Below are positions 6,891 through 14,794 of a DNA stretch of 51,469 bases, one piece after another; position 1 is the stretch's first letter, and the number at the start of each line of letters is the position of its first letter. The position numbers and the translations under genes are program-made. A model generated the notes under the pieces. The model made no database searches. It had not been told where the DNA came from and worked only from the letters and a program-made list of their open reading frames with translations. The stretch is taken from assembly GCA_964565895.1 (NCBI GenBank), contig CAZMGT010000024.1, positions 1 through 51,469 of the forward strand. Direction: 5' to 3'. The stretch comes from CAZMGT01 sp964565895 (lineage in GTDB: Bacteria; Armatimonadota; Zipacnadia; UBA1398; CAZMGT01).

Positions 6891-6919
6891 AGAATAGCAC
6901 AGGGCAAAACCGCGCGCAA
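6891..6919 (-). promoter_or_regulatory. Probable promoter of the 6868-3573 operon
   Basis: On the minus strand TTGCGC (6914-6919) and TATTCT (6891-6896) are 17 bases apart, and TGC directly before the -10 makes it an extended -10. The start would fall about 15-20 bases before the ribosome binding site of the dehydrogenase gene. Confidence 0.5.
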
Positions 6920-6942
6920 ATCGCCCCTCGGCGCCGCCCCGC

Positions 6943-6971
6943 TTGCCCCGCGGTGGCTCTTCTAATACACT
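6943..6971 (+). promoter_or_regulatory. Possible promoter for the Trm112-like gene
   Basis: TTGCCC (6943-6948) and TACACT (6966-6971) are 17 bases apart on the plus strand, shortly before the ribosome binding site of the gene at 7008. Each box has four matches to consensus, so the call is weak. Together with the minus-strand promoter at 6891-6919 it makes a compact divergent control region. Confidence 0.35.
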
Positions 6972-7007
6972 TTAAGAACGCCGAACCCCTTGCGGAGTGA
7001 GTGCCCT

Positions 7008-7187
7008 GTGGTTAACGAGGAGCTGTTGAACATACTCGTCTGTCCCGCCTGCCACGGCGAGCTGGACTACGAGAAGGACGTAAAGTTTACCTGTAAGCGC
7101 TGCGGGCGCGTCTATCCCATCCGCGACGGCATCCCCATTATGCTCGTCGAGGACGAAGCGCAAGAGCAAGACCAAGAAGGAGCTTAA
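7008..7187 (+). CDS. Trm112-like zinc protein (UPF0434/YcaR family)
   Basis: A 59-residue protein with the pattern LLNILVCPACHGEL...CKRCGRVYPIRDGIPIML, which defines the bacterial Trm112/UPF0434 family. Four Cys in two pairs should bind zinc. Eukaryotic Trm112 activates methyltransferases; bacterial copies are usually found next to lipid A or surface-sugar genes and have no settled role. GTG 7008 follows GGAGTGAG by seven bases. The glycosyltransferase starts four bases after the stop, so they are co-transcribed. Confidence 0.88.
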   Translation: MVNEELLNILVCPACHGELDYEKDVKFTCKRCGRVYPIRDGIPIMLVEDEAQEQDQEGA

Positions 7188-7190
7188 CGC

Positions 7191-8123
7191 TTGCCCGCGC
7201 CTGCTGCCCAACAAGCGGTCGAGCTGAGCATTACCATCGTCAACTGGCGTACTGCGCGGGAAACGATCGCCTGCGTTCGCTCCGTCGAAAGCCATCCGCC
7301 CCGCTGCTCATATGAGATTTTAGTGTTAGAAAATGGCTCGGGCGACGATTCGTTCGTCCGCCTGCGCGAGGCGTTCGCCGGCCGGCCAAACGTGCACCTC
7401 GTGCACAGCGCGAGGAACCTCGGCTTTGGCGCGGGGCAAAACCTCCTTGCCCAGCGCGCCCGCGGTCGCCTGTTGCTTATGCTTAACCCCGACTGTCGCG
7501 CCTGCCCCGGGGCGATCGACGCCCTCGTGCGGTTCATGCGCCAAACTCCCCGCGCCGGCGCCGCGGGCCCGCTTACCGTCTCTCCCGAGGGCCAGCGCCT
7601 GCCCTCCTGCCGCCGCTTTCCCACGCTCAAGGCCGCCGCCTTGCGCAACCCCCTGCTCGGCTTTCTCCGTCGCCTCCGCCCCGTGAGAGACTACCTCATG
7701 GCCGACTATAACGCCGACCAGCCCGTTCCCGTGGACTGGGTTTCCGGCGCGTGCCTCATCGTGCGCAAGGAGGTTTTCGATGCCCTGGGCGGGTTCGACG
7801 AGCGGTTTTTTATGTATTGCGAGGACATGGACCTTTGCCTGCGCATGAAGCAGGCGGGCTGGCTTACCTATTACGTCCCTCAGGCCCGCTTCGTGCACGC
7901 CGTGGGCCGCAGCAGCGACCACGCCCCCCTGCGCATGATCTTTCACCACCACCGCAGCATGTATCTCTTCTATCGCAAGCACATGGCTCGGGGCGAGGGG
8001 CCTATCGTTCGCGCTCTTGTTCCTCTTGGCGCGGCGCTGCGTTTCCTTACCGTGAGCGCGGCATACATCTTCTCCGCGTTGTTCCGCGCGCTGCGCCGGC
8101 GACCAGGGAGGGCGAACCAGTGA
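7191..8123 (+). CDS. Family 2 glycosyltransferase, rhamnosyltransferase-like
   Basis: A GT-A glycosyltransferase of 310 residues using TTG 7191, seven bases after AAGGAGC. Motifs in order: VELSITIVNWRT nucleotide-binding strand, ENGSGDD, NLGFGAGQN, the metal-site LNPDC, then FMYCEDMDLCLRMKQAGW with the EDxDLxxR signature common in O-antigen and rhamnosyl transferases. A hydrophobic stretch near the C-terminus may attach it to the membrane. It overlaps the O-antigen ligase gene by four bases (GTGA), placing it in surface polysaccharide assembly. Confidence 0.88.
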   Translation: MPAPAAQQAVELSITIVNWRTARETIACVRSVESHPPRCSYEILVLENGSGDDSFVRLREAFAGRPNVHLVHSARNLGFGAGQNLLAQRARGRLLLMLNPDCRACPGAIDALVRFMRQTPRAGAAGPLTVSPEGQRLPSCRRFPTLKAAALRNPLLGFLRRLRPVRDYLMADYNADQPVPVDWVSGACLIVRKEVFDALGGFDERFFMYCEDMDLCLRMKQAGWLTYYVPQARFVHAVGRSSDHAPLRMIFHHHRSMYLFYRKHMARGEGPIVRALVPLGAALRFLTVSAAYIFSALFRALRRRPGRANQ

Positions 8124-10303
8124 GCAGCGCGGCAAAGGCAAAGCGCAGCGCCCGAACAAAGGGGCCGCCCCGGCCCCCGCGCGACTGGCTCGACTGGGCG
8201 ACAGAGGCCCCCCTCCTCGCCGCGCTCGCTCTCTCCCCCTGGCTGTGCGGGGCGTTTCAGCCGGGGCTTGCTCCTCCGCCGGGGCGCGAGTTCCGCGCGC
8301 TTTGGCCCTATGTCGTCTCCGCGCTCGTTCTCCTCAGCCTTGCCGCCTCCGCGCGGCGCGACCTCGACCGCCGCTATGTCCGCTCGGCGCGCGTCGCTCC
8401 GCCCTATGTCTTCGCCCTGCTTTTCGCTGCGCTTACTGCGGCGACCATGCTCACCACAGTAAGCTTCTTCGCTTCGGCAAACGAGGCCCTGCGGGTGGCT
8501 GTCGCCGTAGCGTTAATGTGGCTTGTCGGCCGAATAACAAGCGACGACGAGGCGGCGCTTAAGCGCGTCGTGGGCGCGGTAATTTTCGGCGCCGCCCTCC
8601 CCGCCATGGTTGGCGTGCAGCAGTATATTTCCAACGTGATTATCCTAAACAACAAAACATGGCGCACGTTCGGAACGTTTGCCACGCCCAACTCCCTCGC
8701 CGGCCATGAGATCCTCATCATCCCGCTCACGCTCGGCGCGCTGCTTGTCTCGCGCGAGAGAAAGCTGCGCTTGTTGCTTGTCCTGGTCCTTGCGGTGCAG
8801 CTTGCCTGCCTTGTCGTAACGTTTTCCAAGGCCGGCTTTCTCTCGCTCGTTCTCGCGGCGGGGCTATATCTCGTTCTCGTAACGGGCGGGCCGCTGCGGC
8901 GAAGGCTTGTGCCCGCGGTTTGCTCCATGGTCGTCCTCGTCGCGCTTGCCCTGCTTGTCCCTCCCCTGCGCAACCGCTTCCTCGCCAGCTTTACTACCGA
9001 AAACCACTCCTGGATGTTCCGCTGCTTTACCCTCGCCGGCACGCTGCGCGCGTTCGTCGACAATTGGCTGTGCGGCACGGGCGCGGGAACGTTCCCCAGC
9101 GCCTACCCCAAATACGCCCTTACCGACTTCACGCGCCACGCGCACAACAGCTTCCTCCAGCTCGCCATGGAGTGCGGCGTCTTCGCTCTTGCCTCCTTTC
9201 TCGCCCTCCTCGGCGCCGCGGCATACTGCGGCTGGCGCACGGCCGGTCTCGCCCCCGTCTCCTGGCGCGGGCGGGCGACCCAGGGGGCCCTCGCGGGCGT
9301 CGCCGCCTCCTGCGTGCACAACCTGTTCGACTACGACTGGTATATCTTCCCCACGTACCTGGCGTTTTTCGCGGCTTTGGGGCTGTGTTCCGGCGCGCCG
9401 GCCCGCGGCGACCCCGCCCCCGCCGCCACCCGCCGCCGCGCCTGGGTAAAGTTCGCCCTCTGCGCGCTGCTCGGGGTGTCCTTGCTCCGCGGCGGCCTTG
9501 CCCGCTACTATTACGAAGCGGGCCAGGCCCTCGCCCGCGCCGGCGACATTACCCTTGCTCGCGAGAACTTCGCGCGCGCCACGCGCCTCGATCCCAAATC
9601 GCCGCTTTACTTAGAGGCCCTCCTCGGCCTCCAGCGCGCCACGCCCGCTGTCCTTGCCCGGCAATACGAGCGCGTGTTCGCCCTCGATCGCGCCGCGCCG
9701 GACCCTCACCTGCGCCTCGCTCTGCGCCTTGCCGAGCTGGGCGCTCTTTCCCAAGCGGCGGAGCAGTGCCGCGAGGCCCTGGAGCGCTTCCCCAACTACA
9801 CCGAGGCCCTAATCGAGCTCGCCGCGCTTGCCCAAGAGCAGGGGGACGAGCAGACGGCAAAGAACATGCTCCAGCGCGTGGCTCAGCTCGAACATGCGCC
9901 CTATGGTCGCTACAAGCCCGTGCCCGAGCGCCCCGACCTTGAGTTTCTCTATGCTCACGCGGGCCTCGCCGAGCTGGGCGAGCCGGGGCACGCCGACCAG
10001 GCCCTTGCCCTTGCCCGAAAATTTCTCTCCGCCTACCGCGCGCTTTACAACCAGTTCAGCGACATGTTCCCCAAAGACCCCCAGCTCGTGCGCCAGGTCC
10101 TGCGCGCCAGAGGGTTTACCCCGGAGCGCGTGCGCCAGGTAGAGATCATCCTCGCCTGGCTGTTGTGCGAGCGCGGCGCCCCAGGCGACCGCGAGGAGGC
10201 GGCCCGGCTTAGCCCGCGCTCCGTGGAGCGGCTCGAGGAGGGCACGTGGCGCGGCGTCCTGCTCGAGACCGCGCAAGACCGCCGGAGAGGAGGTATTGGC
10301 TAA
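8120..10303 (+). CDS. O-antigen ligase-type (Wzy_C) membrane protein with TPR tail
   Basis: A 727-residue polytopic protein starting at GTG 8120, overlapping the preceding stop. About residues 30-440 hold ten or more hydrophobic helices, interrupted by a loop with ENHSWMFRCFTLAGTL and a later DFTRHAHNSFLQLAMECG, the H-N-x-F-L motif characteristic of the O-antigen ligase/polymerase (PF04932) domain. Residues about 467-600 carry tetratricopeptide-like helices (AGDITLARENFARATRLDP). Ligases of this kind join polysaccharide to lipid A or proteins. The long frame open before 8120 overlaps the glycosyltransferase and is not used. A lone wzx or wzy partner is not in this window. Confidence 0.85.
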   Translation: MSSAAKAKRSARTKGPPRPPRDWLDWATEAPLLAALALSPWLCGAFQPGLAPPPGREFRALWPYVVSALVLLSLAASARRDLDRRYVRSARVAPPYVFALLFAALTAATMLTTVSFFASANEALRVAVAVALMWLVGRITSDDEAALKRVVGAVIFGAALPAMVGVQQYISNVIILNNKTWRTFGTFATPNSLAGHEILIIPLTLGALLVSRERKLRLLLVLVLAVQLACLVVTFSKAGFLSLVLAAGLYLVLVTGGPLRRRLVPAVCSMVVLVALALLVPPLRNRFLASFTTENHSWMFRCFTLAGTLRAFVDNWLCGTGAGTFPSAYPKYALTDFTRHAHNSFLQLAMECGVFALASFLALLGAAAYCGWRTAGLAPVSWRGRATQGALAGVAASCVHNLFDYDWYIFPTYLAFFAALGLCSGAPARGDPAPAATRRRAWVKFALCALLGVSLLRGGLARYYYEAGQALARAGDITLARENFARATRLDPKSPLYLEALLGLQRATPAVLARQYERVFALDRAAPDPHLRLALRLAELGALSQAAEQCREALERFPNYTEALIELAALAQEQGDEQTAKNMLQRVAQLEHAPYGRYKPVPERPDLEFLYAHAGLAELGEPGHADQALALARKFLSAYRALYNQFSDMFPKDPQLVRQVLRARGFTPERVRQVEIILAWLLCERGAPGDREEAARLSPRSVERLEEGTWRGVLLETAQDRRRGGIG

Positions 10304-10752
10304 TGCCCAGCGTGCTCGTCATTCACGGCCCAAACATGAACCTGCTCGGCACCCGCGAGCCGGAAATCTATGGCTCGGTAACCCTGGACCAGCTTAACGA
10401 GCAGCTCCGCGGACTGGCCGACGAACTGCAACTGAGCGTTGACATCATCCAGACGAACAGCGAGGCGGAGATCGTCTCCGCCATCCAAAACGCGATGGGC
10501 AGCTACGCGGTAATCATCCTCAACCCCGCCGGGCTAACGCACACCAGCGTCTCCATCCGCGACGCCATCGCCGCCTGTGGCGTGCCGACCATCGAGTGCC
10601 ACGTCTCCAACCCCTACCGCCGCGCGCTTACCGAACCGTTCCGCGCGACCTCGATGACCGCGCCCGCCTGCGCCGGGGTGATCGCCGGCTTCGGCACGGC
10701 AAGCTACCTCATCGCTCTGCATGCCGCGCGCATGCTCGCCGAGGAGGTTTGA
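10303..10752 (+). CDS. aroQ: 3-dehydroquinate dehydratase, type II
   Basis: Type II dehydroquinase (149 residues) makes 3-dehydroshikimate in aromatic amino acid synthesis. Conserved parts are all present: IHGPNMNLLGTREPEIYG with the catalytic Tyr, TNSEAEIVSAIQ, LNPAGLTHTSVSIRDA and VECHVSN-like IECHVSNPYRR with the catalytic His. ATG 10303 shares one base with the preceding stop. The downstream Xaa-Pro peptidase starts two bases after its stop, a pairing seen in many bacteria, often with efp, which is not here. Confidence 0.96.
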   Translation: MPSVLVIHGPNMNLLGTREPEIYGSVTLDQLNEQLRGLADELQLSVDIIQTNSEAEIVSAIQNAMGSYAVIILNPAGLTHTSVSIRDAIAACGVPTIECHVSNPYRRALTEPFRATSMTAPACAGVIAGFGTASYLIALHAARMLAEEV

Positions 10753-10754
10753 CC

Positions 10755-11879
10755 ATGGCTCTCCCACGCGCCGCCGAGCGCTACGCCACTCGCCTTCGCG
10801 CGCTGCGCCAAGCAATGCGCGAGCAGCGGCTAAACTGCTTCTTCGTCTCCAGGCTAACGAACGTGCGCTACCTGTGCGGGTTTTCCGGCAGCTCGGGCTG
10901 GCTCGCCGTTTTCCCACGCAGCGCGTTTTTGCTTACCGACTCGCGCTACGAGCTGCAGGTCAGGCGCGAGGTCGCCGGCGCGCAGCTTGCTCTCGTCGGG
11001 CCGCAGTCCATGGAAAAGTGCCTCGCGGCAAAGCTCCGCCAGCGAGGCACCGGCCTGCGCGTGGGCTTCGAAGCGGACCACCTCACCTACAGCGCCGTGC
11101 GTCGCCTGCGCCGCGCCTGCCGCGGCCAGCGCCTCGTTGCCCAGCGCGACCTCGTCGGCCGCATCCGCCGCGTCAAAGACGAGCTCGAGCTGCGCGCCCT
11201 GCGCCGCGCCGTGCGCATTACCGACCAAGCGTTTGCCCGGGTAGTTGCCCGCGTGCGCGCGGGGATGACGGAGCGCGAGATCGAGTTTCTCCTCAACACC
11301 GCGCTGCGCGAGCTAGGCGCGGAGCCCGCGTTCCCGATCATCGTCGCCGGCGGGCCAAACGCCGCCTTGCCCCATGCCCAGCCCTCGGGCCGCCGCCTGC
11401 GCCCCGGCGACTTCCTCCTCGTGGACATGGGCGCCCGAATTGACGGCTACCACGCGGACATGACCCGCACCTGCATTATCGGCAAGCCGCGCGAGCGCCA
11501 AAAGCGCTTTTATCGCGCCGTGCTTGCCGCGCAGCTCGCGGTAATCGCCGAGATCCGCCCGGGCGCGCGCGCCAAAGATCTCTATCGCATCGCCCAGGAG
11601 GCGATCGCCGAGCACGGGCTGGCCGATGTCGCCTTTCGCCACGGCCTGGGCCATGGCGTGGGGCTGGACATCCACGAGGGCCCCTCGCTCGGCGCGAAAA
11701 GCAACGATGTCCTCCAGCCGGGAATGGTCGTTACCGTCGAGCCCGGGGTTTACGACATGCGCCTGGGCGGCGTGCGCATTGAGGACATCGTGCTTGTTAC
11801 GGAAACGGGCTGCACGCGGCTTACGCGAACGCCGCGACCGGCGGAGCTGCCCACCCCGCGGCAGCTTTGCCCGCGCTAA
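10755..11879 (+). CDS. Xaa-Pro aminopeptidase/dipeptidase (M24 family)
   Basis: A 374-residue M24 metallopeptidase. The N-terminal creatinase-like domain (about 10-130) includes NVRYLCGFSGSSGW. The pita-bread catalytic domain shows all five metal ligands: VDMGARIDGYHADMTRT (two Asp), RHGLGHGVGLDIHEGP (His), VTVEPGVY (Glu) and VRIEDIVLV (Glu). It cleaves N-terminal residues next to proline. ATG 10755 has GAGGAGG upstream and lies two bases after the aroQ stop. Confidence 0.93.
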   Translation: MALPRAAERYATRLRALRQAMREQRLNCFFVSRLTNVRYLCGFSGSSGWLAVFPRSAFLLTDSRYELQVRREVAGAQLALVGPQSMEKCLAAKLRQRGTGLRVGFEADHLTYSAVRRLRRACRGQRLVAQRDLVGRIRRVKDELELRALRRAVRITDQAFARVVARVRAGMTEREIEFLLNTALRELGAEPAFPIIVAGGPNAALPHAQPSGRRLRPGDFLLVDMGARIDGYHADMTRTCIIGKPRERQKRFYRAVLAAQLAVIAEIRPGARAKDLYRIAQEAIAEHGLADVAFRHGLGHGVGLDIHEGPSLGAKSNDVLQPGMVVTVEPGVYDMRLGGVRIEDIVLVTETGCTRLTRTPRPAELPTPRQLCPR

Positions 11880-11899
11880 GGGTAATTTGGCCCGCGCCT

Positions 11900-11927
11900 T
11901 TGCTTTGCCCGGCGCTGCGGCTACAAT
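11900..11927 (+). promoter_or_regulatory. Probable promoter of the nusB-dxs operon
   Basis: TTGCTT (11900-11905) and TACAAT (11922-11927) with a 16-base spacer lie in the 139-base gap before nusB. TACAAT matches the -10 consensus in five of six positions. Transcription would begin near 11934, about 85 bases before nusB. Confidence 0.5.
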
Positions 11928-12018
11928 AAGGGCCGCTTTGCCGCGGCGCTTCGTCGCGCCGCTCGTTGACAACCTGGTTGGCCGAGTTGTCCGGTCGAGC
12001 CGAGAGACGAAGTGAGCG

Positions 12019-12474
12019 ATGGCCACACGTCGCAAGGCGCGCCGCGCTGCTCTGGAGCTGCTCTATCAGGTAGACCTCTGCGGCAGGTTTACCGAGGCGG
12101 AGGTCAACGAGGCGCTCGACATCTGGCGCTCCGAGCGCGAGCTGGGCGAGGAGGTGCTCCAGTTCGTCGCCCAGGTGGCCCACGGCGTGCGCGAGCACCT
12201 GCAGGCCATCGATTCCGTAATCGCCGCCTATGCCCGCGACTGGACGATCGAGCGCATGGCTGTTGTGGACCGCAACATCCTGCGCCTCGCGCTTTACGAA
12301 ATGCTCTACCGCCCGGACATTCCCGCGAGCGTGGCCATCAACGAGGCCGTGGAGCTCGCCAAGCGCTATGGCGACGTTGGCTCTAAGGCGTTCATCAACG
12401 GAATCTTAGCCGCGGTAAAACGCGACCTAGAGCGCGACCAGCTTAAGGGGGAACAGGTATGCCCGCCCAAGTAA
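12019..12474 (+). CDS. nusB: Transcription antitermination factor NusB
   Basis: NusB (151 residues) with NusE (S10) binds boxA RNA and helps rRNA transcription. It opens with ATRRKARRAALELLYQVD, has the VDRNILRLALYEMLYRPDIPASVAINEAVELAKRYG-type central helices (split here across residues 85-120), and the SKAFINGIL end that all NusB share. ATG 12019 is preceded by a modest AGTGAG. The gene overlaps folD by 16 bases. Confidence 0.96.
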   Translation: MATRRKARRAALELLYQVDLCGRFTEAEVNEALDIWRSERELGEEVLQFVAQVAHGVREHLQAIDSVIAAYARDWTIERMAVVDRNILRLALYEMLYRPDIPASVAINEAVELAKRYGDVGSKAFINGILAAVKRDLERDQLKGEQVCPPK

Positions 12475-13319
12475 TCGACGGCCGCGCGTTGGCCAAAAAG
12501 CTGCGCGAGAGCATCGCCGAGGAGGTCGCCGAGATCCGCAAGCAAAGCGATTGCGCCCCCGGACTCGGCGTAATCCTCGTCGGCGACAACCCCGCCTCGG
12601 AAACCTACGTGCGCATGAAGGGCAAAGCGTGCGACCAAGTGGGCATCGACTTCCGCCTCATCCGCATGCCCGACGATGCCCCCCAGGCCCAGCTCTTGGA
12701 AATGGTCGAGGTGCTTAACCGCGACGAGGACATCCACGGCATCCTCGTCCAGCTCCCCCTCCCCGAGCACATGGACGAGGAGCTCGTCTGCCGGACAATC
12801 GACCCCCGCAAGGACGTAGACGGCTTCCACCCGGACAACGTGGCCAGCCTGTTCATCCGCGGCGACGCCCCGTTTATCCCGTGCACCCCGCTGGGGATCA
12901 TCGAGATGATCAAATCCACGGGAACCACGCTGCAGGGCGCGGAGGCCGTCGTCGTCGGCCGCTCGAACATCGTGGGCAAGCCCATGGCCCTGCTCCTCCT
13001 TCGCGAGCACTGCACGGTAACCATCTGCCACAGCCGCACGCGCGACCTGGGCGAGGTATGCCGCCGCGCAGATATCCTCATCGCCGCCGCCGGCCGGCCC
13101 AGGTTGATTACCGGCGAGATGGTCAAGCGCGGTGCGGTAGTCATTGACGTGGGCATTAACCGCCTCGACGACGGCTCGCTCGTCGGCGATGTAGACTTCG
13201 ACAGCGCCAGCCAAGTCGCGGGCTGGATCTCTCCCGTCCCCGGTGGCGTGGGGCCAATGACCATTACCATGCTCCTGCACAACGTCGTCCGCGCGTGTAA
13301 GGAGCAACTGGCCAAATGA
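12459..13319 (+). CDS. folD: Bifunctional methylenetetrahydrofolate dehydrogenase/cyclohydrolase
   Basis: FolD (286 residues) converts 5,10-methylene-THF to 10-formyl-THF. The folate site has GDNPASETYVRMKGKAC with the catalytic Tyr and Lys, and QLPLPEHMDE. The dinucleotide domain has VVVGRSNIVGKPMALLL and ends with the conserved PVPGGVGPMTITMLLHN. ATG 12459 lies inside the end of nusB after AAGGGGGAACAGGT. It overlaps xseA by four bases. Confidence 0.97.
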   Translation: MPAQVIDGRALAKKLRESIAEEVAEIRKQSDCAPGLGVILVGDNPASETYVRMKGKACDQVGIDFRLIRMPDDAPQAQLLEMVEVLNRDEDIHGILVQLPLPEHMDEELVCRTIDPRKDVDGFHPDNVASLFIRGDAPFIPCTPLGIIEMIKSTGTTLQGAEAVVVGRSNIVGKPMALLLLREHCTVTICHSRTRDLGEVCRRADILIAAAGRPRLITGEMVKRGAVVIDVGINRLDDGSLVGDVDFDSASQVAGWISPVPGGVGPMTITMLLHNVVRACKEQLAK

Positions 13320-14542
13320 GCTTTTACCCGGAAACCCCGCTGCTCTCCGTGGCCGAGCTTACCGCGCACATCAAGGCGCTTATCGAGTCCGACGAGGTGC
13401 TCGCCGATGTCGCCGTGCGCGGAGAGATCTCCAACTACAAGCTGCACACCTCGGGCCACGCCTATTTCACGCTCAAAGACGAGCACGCCGCGCTCTCCTG
13501 CGTAATGTGGCGGCTAAACGTCGCCGCGCTCGACTTTCAGCCCGAGGACGGCATGCAGGTCATCGCCTACGGCCGGGTAGGCGTCTACGAGCGCCAAGGG
13601 CGGTATCAGCTTTATGTCGAGGACATGAAGCCCGCCGGCCTGGGCGAGCTCTACTTGGCGTTTGAACGGCTGAAGAAAAAGCTGGAAACCGAGGGCCTGT
13701 TCGACCCCGCGCGCAAGCGCCCCCTCCCCCGCTTTCCCCGGGCCATCGGGGTAATCACCAGCTCCACGGGCGCCGGCCTGCGCGACATTTTAACGATCAT
13801 CTCCCGCCGCTTTCCCCCGGCCCAGCTATATGTCATCCCCGCCCTCGTCCAGGGCGCCGACGCTCCGCCTTCGCTTATCGCGGCGATCAAGCTCGCCGAG
13901 AAATTCGCCAAGCTCGACGTGCTCATCATCGGCCGCGGCGGGGGCTCTATGGAGGACCTGTGGTGCTTTAACGACGAGCAGCTCGCGCGAACCATCGCCG
14001 CCTGTCCCATCCCGACGATCAGCGCCGTGGGGCACGAGACGGACTTTACCATCGCCGACTTCGTCGCCGACGTGCGCGCCCCCACGCCCTCGGCGGCCGC
14101 GGAAATGGTCGTCCCCGACCGCGCGGAGCTGCTTCAGCGCCTGCGCGCCTACGGCGAGCGCCTGGCGACGGCCCTGGAGGGCCGCGCGCGCCAAGCCGAG
14201 GCTGCCCTTCAGGGCCTGCTTGCCCGCCGCTGCTTAACGCACCCCGAGGAGCGCCTCGACCGAGAGCTGCAGACCCTGGACGAGCTATGCGAGCGCGCCC
14301 TGCGCGCCGTGCTCCACGGCAACGAGCTGCGCGCGCGGCGCCTCGCTTCCGCCTCGGCGCAGCTTCTCGCCCTGGGCCCGCAGCAGGTGCTCAACCGCGG
14401 CTATAGCATCGTCAGAAGAGCGGAGGACGGAGCCATCGTCCGGAGTATCAAGGACATTGAACCCGGCGCGCGCGCGGACATCCTCGTGTCCGACGGCGAG
14501 CTTGAATCGCAAATCACCGCGGTCAAGGAGCGACGGAGATGA
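13316..14542 (+). CDS. xseA: Exodeoxyribonuclease VII large subunit
   Basis: XseA (408 residues) is the catalytic subunit of ExoVII, which degrades single-stranded DNA from both ends. The N-terminal OB fold shows VRGEISNYKLHTSGHAYFTLKD. The catalytic domain has the GVITSSTGAGLRDI start, IIGRGGGSMEDLWCFNDE and AVGHETDFTIADFVADVRAPTPS (given here in parts). A coiled-coil region follows, then the C-terminal strand GYSIVRRAEDG. ATG 13316 overlaps the folD stop, and its own stop overlaps xseB, as expected for two subunits of one enzyme. Confidence 0.96.
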   Translation: MSFYPETPLLSVAELTAHIKALIESDEVLADVAVRGEISNYKLHTSGHAYFTLKDEHAALSCVMWRLNVAALDFQPEDGMQVIAYGRVGVYERQGRYQLYVEDMKPAGLGELYLAFERLKKKLETEGLFDPARKRPLPRFPRAIGVITSSTGAGLRDILTIISRRFPPAQLYVIPALVQGADAPPSLIAAIKLAEKFAKLDVLIIGRGGGSMEDLWCFNDEQLARTIAACPIPTISAVGHETDFTIADFVADVRAPTPSAAAEMVVPDRAELLQRLRAYGERLATALEGRARQAEAALQGLLARRCLTHPEERLDRELQTLDELCERALRAVLHGNELRARRLASASAQLLALGPQQVLNRGYSIVRRAEDGAIVRSIKDIEPGARADILVSDGELESQITAVKERRR

Positions 14543-14790
14543 GCGAGCACGAGGAGCTCTCGTTCGAGCAGGCGCTCAAGCGGCTGGAGGAGGTCGTCCA
14601 GCGCCTGGAAAGCGGGGAGACGAGCCTTGAGGAGTCGCTCCGCCTGTTCGAGGAGGGCATGGCGCTGAAAAAGCTGTGCACGGAGAAGCTCGAGCGCGCC
14701 CGCGCGGCGATCAAAAAGCTCGTGGAAAGCCAGGGCGGAACCATCGAGGAGCAGGAGTTCGACGTCTCCGACCTCTCCGCGCAGGAGTGA
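14539..14790 (+). CDS. xseB: Exodeoxyribonuclease VII small subunit
   Basis: XseB (83 residues) consists of the usual helical hairpin: SFEQALKRLEEVVQRLESG, then SLEESLRLFEEGMALKKLC. The C-terminal acidic extension (about 65-83) is a little longer than common. ATG 14539 overlaps the xseA stop (ATGA). dxs starts four bases after its stop. Confidence 0.95.
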   Translation: MSEHEELSFEQALKRLEEVVQRLESGETSLEESLRLFEEGMALKKLCTEKLERARAAIKKLVESQGGTIEEQEFDVSDLSAQE

Positions 14791-14794
14791 CGCG

